A program made the translations under genes and the position numbers. The notes below the pieces were generated by a model. That model was not told the DNA's origin and did no database searches. It saw only the letters and a list, made by a program, of their open reading frames with translations. From an uncultured Oscillibacter sp. (lineage in GTDB: Bacteria; Bacillota; Clostridia; Oscillospirales; Oscillospiraceae), in contig CATNDT010000009.1 of the NCBI GenBank assembly GCA_950097035.1, positions 1 through 35,323 on the forward strand: a DNA stretch of 35,323 nt. Reading direction: 5' to 3'. Shown here in pieces: positions 31,871-35,323 of this stretch; position 1 is the first letter of the stretch, and each line of letters opens with the position of its first letter.

Positions 31871-33873
31871 TCTTCGCGCTGGCCGGCAACCAAAACTGCG
31901 GCAAAACCACACTGTTCAATCAGCTTACCGGCTCTAACCAGCATGTGGGCAATTTCCCCGGCGTGACGGTGGATCAGAAGTCCGGTGCCGTTCGGGGGCA
32001 GCGGGACTGCACCGTGGTGGACCTGCCGGGTATTTACTCTATCCGGCCCTACACCCCGGAGGAGATCGTCACCAGGGACTTTATCATCCATCAAAAGCCG
32101 GACGGCATTATCAACATTGTAGATGCCACCAACATCGAGCGCAACCTGTATCTGACATTACAGCTGCTGGAAATGCGGACTCCCATGGTGCTGGCCCTGA
32201 ACATGATGGATGAGGTCACCGCCGGCGGCGGCACCGTGGATGTAAAGGGTATGTCCGCCGCCCTGGGCATTCCTGTGGTGCCCATCTCCGCCGTGAAGAA
32301 CGAGGGTGTGGAGGAGCTGATCCGCACCGCCGTGGCCACGGCCCGGAGCAGAACCCTTCCCGCCGTCTATGACTTCTGCTCTCCCGGCCCGGTACACCGC
32401 TGCATCCACGCGGTGGTCCACCAGATCGAGGACCACGCAGAGGCCGCAGGGCTGCCGGTCCGCTTTGCCGCCACCAAGGTCATTGAGGACGACGCGGACA
32501 TTCGGGACCGCCTGAAGCTGGACCAGAACGAACTGGAACTCATTGAGCACAGCGTGCAGGAGATGGAGGCCGAACACGGCATGGACCGCAACGCCGCCCT
32601 GGCGGACATGCGGTATGACTTTATTGAAGGCGTATGCCGGGAGACGGTGGTAAAATGCCGGGAGTCCCGAGAACGCCGCCGCAGCGAGGCTATTGACCGG
32701 ATTGTCACCAATAAATATCTGGCCCTCCCGCTGTTTTTCGGCATTATCCTGGCCATTTTCTTTCTCACCTTCAACGTTATCGGCGCCTTTCTCTCCAGTC
32801 TGCTGGCCGCCGGGATCGACGCTCTGGCTGCCGCAGTGGACGCCGGGCTCACCGCCTATGGCCTGAATCCGGTGGTTCACAGTCTGGTGGTGGACGGGGT
32901 TTTTGCCGGGGTAGGCAGTGTTTTGAGCTTCCTGCCCCTGATCGTGGTGCTGTTTTTCTTTCTCTCCATTCTGGAGGACACCGGTTATATGGCCCGCGTG
33001 GCCTTTGTCATGGACCAGCTGCTGCGAAAGATCGGTCTCTCAGGCCGCAGTATCGTGCCCATGCTCATCGGCTTTGGCTGCTCTGTCCCCGCCATCATGT
33101 CCACCCGGACGCTGGCCTCTGAGCGGGATCGGCGGATGACTATTTTACTCACGCCGTTTATGAGCTGCTCCGCCAAAATCCCCATCTACTCGGTCTTCGC
33201 CGCCGCCTTTTTCCCCCGCCACACCGCCCTGGTGATGATCGGTTTGTATCTGGGGGGCATTCTGGTGGGCGTGCTTGCCGCCAGGGTGTTAGGCGCCACG
33301 GCCTTTCGCGGCAATCCCGTCCCCTTTGTCATGGAACTGCCCAACTACCGCTTTCCCTCTGCCAGGAGTGTGGGGCAGTTGTGCTGGGATAAGGCCAAAG
33401 ACTTTTTGACACGGGCCTTTACCGTCATCTTTGTCGCCACCATCATTGTCTGGTTTCTCCAGACCTTTGACGCCCGTTTCAACGTGGTGGCCGACAGCGC
33501 GGACAGTCTTCTGGCGGCCCTTGGCGCATGGATCGCTCCGCTGTTCCACCCCCTGGGCTTTGGCGACTGGCGGGTGTCCACCGCCCTTATCACCGGCTTT
33601 ATCGCAAAGGAGTCCGTCGTCTCTACGCTGGGTATTCTTACCGGCGCGGGGACGGATGTCTCCGCAGCTGCCCTGGGCGGTCTCTTCTCCCCGATAAGCG
33701 CTGTGAGCTTTTTGACCTTCACCCTGCTGTATACCCCATGTGTAGCTGCCATCTCCGCTGTGGGACGGGAGCTGCGCTCCGGCTGGAAGGCTGCCGGCGT
33801 GGCCTCTCTCCAGTGTGCGGTGGCCTGGGCTGCGGCCTGGGCGGTGTATCACATTGCGCTGCTGGTGATGTAG
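31867..33873 (+). CDS. feoB: Ferrous iron transport protein B (copy 2)
   Basis: A 668-residue FeoB with the G-protein motifs GNQNCGKT (7-14), DLPG (52-55), NMMD and ISAVKNE, then a polytopic membrane domain. It differs from copy 1 in G1 (GNQN rather than GNPN) and is about 65 residues shorter, chiefly in the middle and C-terminal parts. Two diverged FeoB copies may differ in affinity, metal preference or regulation. Confidence 0.97.
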   Translation: MIFALAGNQNCGKTTLFNQLTGSNQHVGNFPGVTVDQKSGAVRGQRDCTVVDLPGIYSIRPYTPEEIVTRDFIIHQKPDGIINIVDATNIERNLYLTLQLLEMRTPMVLALNMMDEVTAGGGTVDVKGMSAALGIPVVPISAVKNEGVEELIRTAVATARSRTLPAVYDFCSPGPVHRCIHAVVHQIEDHAEAAGLPVRFAATKVIEDDADIRDRLKLDQNELELIEHSVQEMEAEHGMDRNAALADMRYDFIEGVCRETVVKCRESRERRRSEAIDRIVTNKYLALPLFFGIILAIFFLTFNVIGAFLSSLLAAGIDALAAAVDAGLTAYGLNPVVHSLVVDGVFAGVGSVLSFLPLIVVLFFFLSILEDTGYMARVAFVMDQLLRKIGLSGRSIVPMLIGFGCSVPAIMSTRTLASERDRRMTILLTPFMSCSAKIPIYSVFAAAFFPRHTALVMIGLYLGGILVGVLAARVLGATAFRGNPVPFVMELPNYRFPSARSVGQLCWDKAKDFLTRAFTVIFVATIIVWFLQTFDARFNVVADSADSLLAALGAWIAPLFHPLGFGDWRVSTALITGFIAKESVVSTLGILTGAGTDVSAAALGGLFSPISAVSFLTFTLLYTPCVAAISAVGRELRSGWKAAGVASLQCAVAWAAAWAVYHIALLVM

Positions 33874-33886
33874 GGAGGGCCCTGCC

Positions 33887-34018
33887 GTGTTAGAGCTTGT
33901 TATTCTGGCGTTTCTCGGCGTCTGGCTGGTTCTGGCCCTGCGCTCCTGCCGCCGCTGCGGCGGTGGCTGCCCGGGCTGCAGCCGGAACTGTAAAGGCCGC
34001 AGCCGGACGAAAAAATAG
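33887..34018 (+). CDS. FeoB-associated Cys-rich membrane peptide (copy 2)
   Basis: A 43-residue peptide starting at GTG 33887, with GGGAGGG directly upstream and overlapping the feoB stop region. One membrane helix (LELVILAFLGVWLVLALRS) precedes a basic Cys-rich tail with Cys 21, 24, 28, 31 and 35 (SCRRCGGGCPGCSRNC). Same layout as the peptide after the other feoB, so both operons carry this accessory subunit. Confidence 0.82.
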   Translation: MLELVILAFLGVWLVLALRSCRRCGGGCPGCSRNCKGRSRTKK

Positions 34019-34020
34019 CA

Positions 34021-34054
34021 AAGACCGCTCTCCCAAGGCCGGGAGAGCGGTCTT
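34021..34054. terminator. Bidirectional terminator
   Basis: AAGACCGCTCTCCC and GGGAGAGCGGTCTT form a 14-bp stem with a 6-nt loop; read leftward a run of T (from the AAAAAA before it) follows. It separates the second feo operon from the convergent HAD gene. Confidence 0.88.
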
Positions 34055-34066
34055 CTGCTTACGGTA

Positions 34067-34834
34067 TCAAACGGCCTTATGGCCCTCCTTCATCAAATCC
34101 CGCAGGATGGTGTACACCTCATAGATCTCCCCGATCTCATAGGTGGCCCGGATCTCCCGGGGTACGTCCACATCCTTGGATTTGGTCAGCTTTGAGTTGA
34201 TGTGGAACGTCATGCCGAACCCCATCCTCTGGGGGCCGATCACATCCCGGGAAACTGTGTCGCCCACATAGGCGCAGGCGGCGGGGTCAGACCGCATCTG
34301 ATACAGCGAGACCTTGAAAATATTCTCATGGGGCTTGCGGTAGCCGGTGACAGAGGAGAGCGTGACATCCTGAAAATAGTCCCGGATACCATACTCCTCT
34401 AAAATCTCAAACACCTGATAAAGGCTGGCGGTGTTGCTGATAACCCCCAGCTTCAGCCCCAGGCTCTTCAATCCCTCCAGCATCTCCGCCACGTGGGGCC
34501 GCAGTGTGCGGTGGTAATAGGTGACCTCCCACATGTGGGCCAGCTCCTCGGCAAAGGGGGCCACCGTCTCCTCATCCAGTCCAAACTCCGTGAGGACATA
34601 CCTGCCCCAGATCTCTTCCGGCTTCAGCTCCCGGTCCGTGGGACCACGGTAGGCGGCGTAGCGGTCCCAACCATCCGCCAGCTTTTTTTGGGCCGCGGCG
34701 ACATCGTCCGCCACAGCGATGCCCTTTTCCTTTAAAATACGCAGAACTTCCCGGGCGGAGGCCTCGCGGCTGACATCATCCGTAAAGATATCCTCCAGCG
34801 TTCCACCCATATCAAACAATACGGTATCGATCAT
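34067..34834 (-). CDS. HAD-superfamily hydrolase, fourth paralogue
   Basis: A 255-residue HAD protein, similar to the three tandem copies at 14785-17117. Motif I is LFDMGGT (Asp8, Gly instead of the second Asp). LGVISNTASLYQ, the motif III Lys in GYRKPHENIF and YVGDTVSRDV follow, with the family's GFGMTFHINSK ending. It starts at ATG 34834, 5 bp after the stop of the upstream membrane protein, so the two are likely co-translated. The signals for a separate ribosome site are weak. Confidence 0.88.
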   Translation of the reverse strand: MIDTVLFDMGGTLEDIFTDDVSREASAREVLRILKEKGIAVADDVAAAQKKLADGWDRYAAYRGPTDRELKPEEIWGRYVLTEFGLDEETVAPFAEELAHMWEVTYYHRTLRPHVAEMLEGLKSLGLKLGVISNTASLYQVFEILEEYGIRDYFQDVTLSSVTGYRKPHENIFKVSLYQMRSDPAACAYVGDTVSRDVIGPQRMGFGMTFHINSKLTKSKDVDVPREIRATYEIGEIYEVYTILRDLMKEGHKAV

Positions 34835-34838
34835 ACTC

Positions 34839-35323
34839 TCACAGCCTTTTCCCAAACACTGCCGGCTCTGTAGCCGGAGGCTTGTTTTTCCAGTATCGAT
34901 AGTACAGGAGGATCGACGAACCGCCGCCCAAGAGAACGGGGAACAGCACGAACATCCCGAAAAATTGCAAAACCAAAACAGGGGCCGATCCCTCACCCCG
35001 GAGATAGATCATCAGTGTGATAAAGCAGGCCAGCATCAGCAAAACCAGCCAGAGATAGGCCGCAGGCAGCAGCCGCTTATCGCCGGGCAGCAGCCAAAAT
35101 GCGCTGCACACTGCCGCGCCAAGGGCCGCGGGCACCAAAGCGCCCACCAGATTTTCCACAAGGAGGGGCATCCCGGCAGTCATGGCGTGCAGCGGATCGA
35201 TCAAAACGGCAAACAGCCCTCCGTAAACGGCGATCAGCACCCAGCAAAGACAAAAGGAATACAGCAGCAGCGTGCTTTTCACCCTGCCGTTCTCCATCAT
35301 CTGGAAGGCGGACCAGAAGCTGT
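34839..35323 (-). CDS. Membrane protein, N-terminus outside the window
   Basis: At least 153 residues with four or so membrane helices (LLLYSFCLCWVLIAVYGGLF, VENLVGALVPAALGAAVCSA, AYLWLVLLMLACFITLMIYL, LVLQFFGMFVLFPVLLGG). An ATG pair exists at 35298-35300, but the frame stays open to the window edge and reads SFWSAFQ just before it, which looks like continuing protein. I therefore treat it as 5'-partial. Function unknown; it precedes the HAD gene in one operon. Confidence 0.75.
   Translation of the reverse strand, partial: SFWSAFQMMENGRVKSTLLLYSFCLCWVLIAVYGGLFAVLIDPLHAMTAGMPLLVENLVGALVPAALGAAVCSAFWLLPGDKRLLPAAYLWLVLLMLACFITLMIYLRGEGSAPVLVLQFFGMFVLFPVLLGGGSSILLYYRYWKNKPPATEPAVFGKRL

Overview
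The window looks like chromosome of a spore-forming Clostridia member, most likely Oscillospiraceae (the Oscillibacter/Flavonifractor/Lawsonibacter neighbourhood). The evidence is high-GC coding sequence with strong GGAGG-type ribosome binding sites, an Fe-S serine dehydratase, SpoVAE, a collagen-like exosporium glycoprotein with a neighbouring glycosyltransferase, and FeoAB operons with Cys-rich accessory peptides. Genus cannot be fixed from sequence reading alone.

Layout. 1-2,940 is an eroded, partly AT-rich accessory segment. It holds an unrecognised 108-aa ORF overlapping a 36-aa hydrophobic peptide, an IS3-type transposase tail, and decayed remnants of DUF4340, GldG-type ABC-transporter and histidine-kinase genes, each with internal deletions or frameshifts. 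3,048-4,590 is sdaAB-sdaAA. 4,830-11,680 is a run of mostly single genes: a cyclase-fold-like protein, 8-oxoguanine deaminase, DegV, an XRE/zinc-ribbon regulator, an SDR, an orphan SpoVAE, a polysaccharide-deacetylase-like lipoprotein and cytidine deaminase.

11,748-22,059 is the most interesting block. A LacI regulator, a PHP phosphoesterase and a PfkB kinase run leftward. A divergent rightward cluster holds three tandem HAD paralogues, a phosphoglycerate-mutase-like protein whose two halves are in swapped (circularly permuted) order, a split transketolase and a 4-hydroxybutyrate-dehydrogenase-like iron alcohol dehydrogenase. Near-identical LacI-type operators lie in the 5' leader of lacI and just downstream of a strong TTGACA/TAGAAT promoter for the HAD operon. 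This suggests a repressible sugar-phosphate or phospho-acid pathway whose substrate I cannot name.

22,128-25,286 holds a divergent pair of exosporium-type proteins sharing an N-terminal module. One has 28 Gly-X-Thr triplets, and a GT2/TPR glycosyltransferase follows it, an arrangement resembling bclA-sgtA. 25,325-27,038 has a Cys-rich small protein and a PLP aminotransferase. 27,141-34,018 contains two separate ferrous-iron systems: a leftward feoA-feoA-feoB-Cys-rich operon with a DtxR-like operator, and a rightward feoA-feoB-Cys-rich operon. Between them are a DUF4352-like lipoprotein and a VOC protein. The right edge has a fourth HAD protein and a membrane protein that runs off the window.
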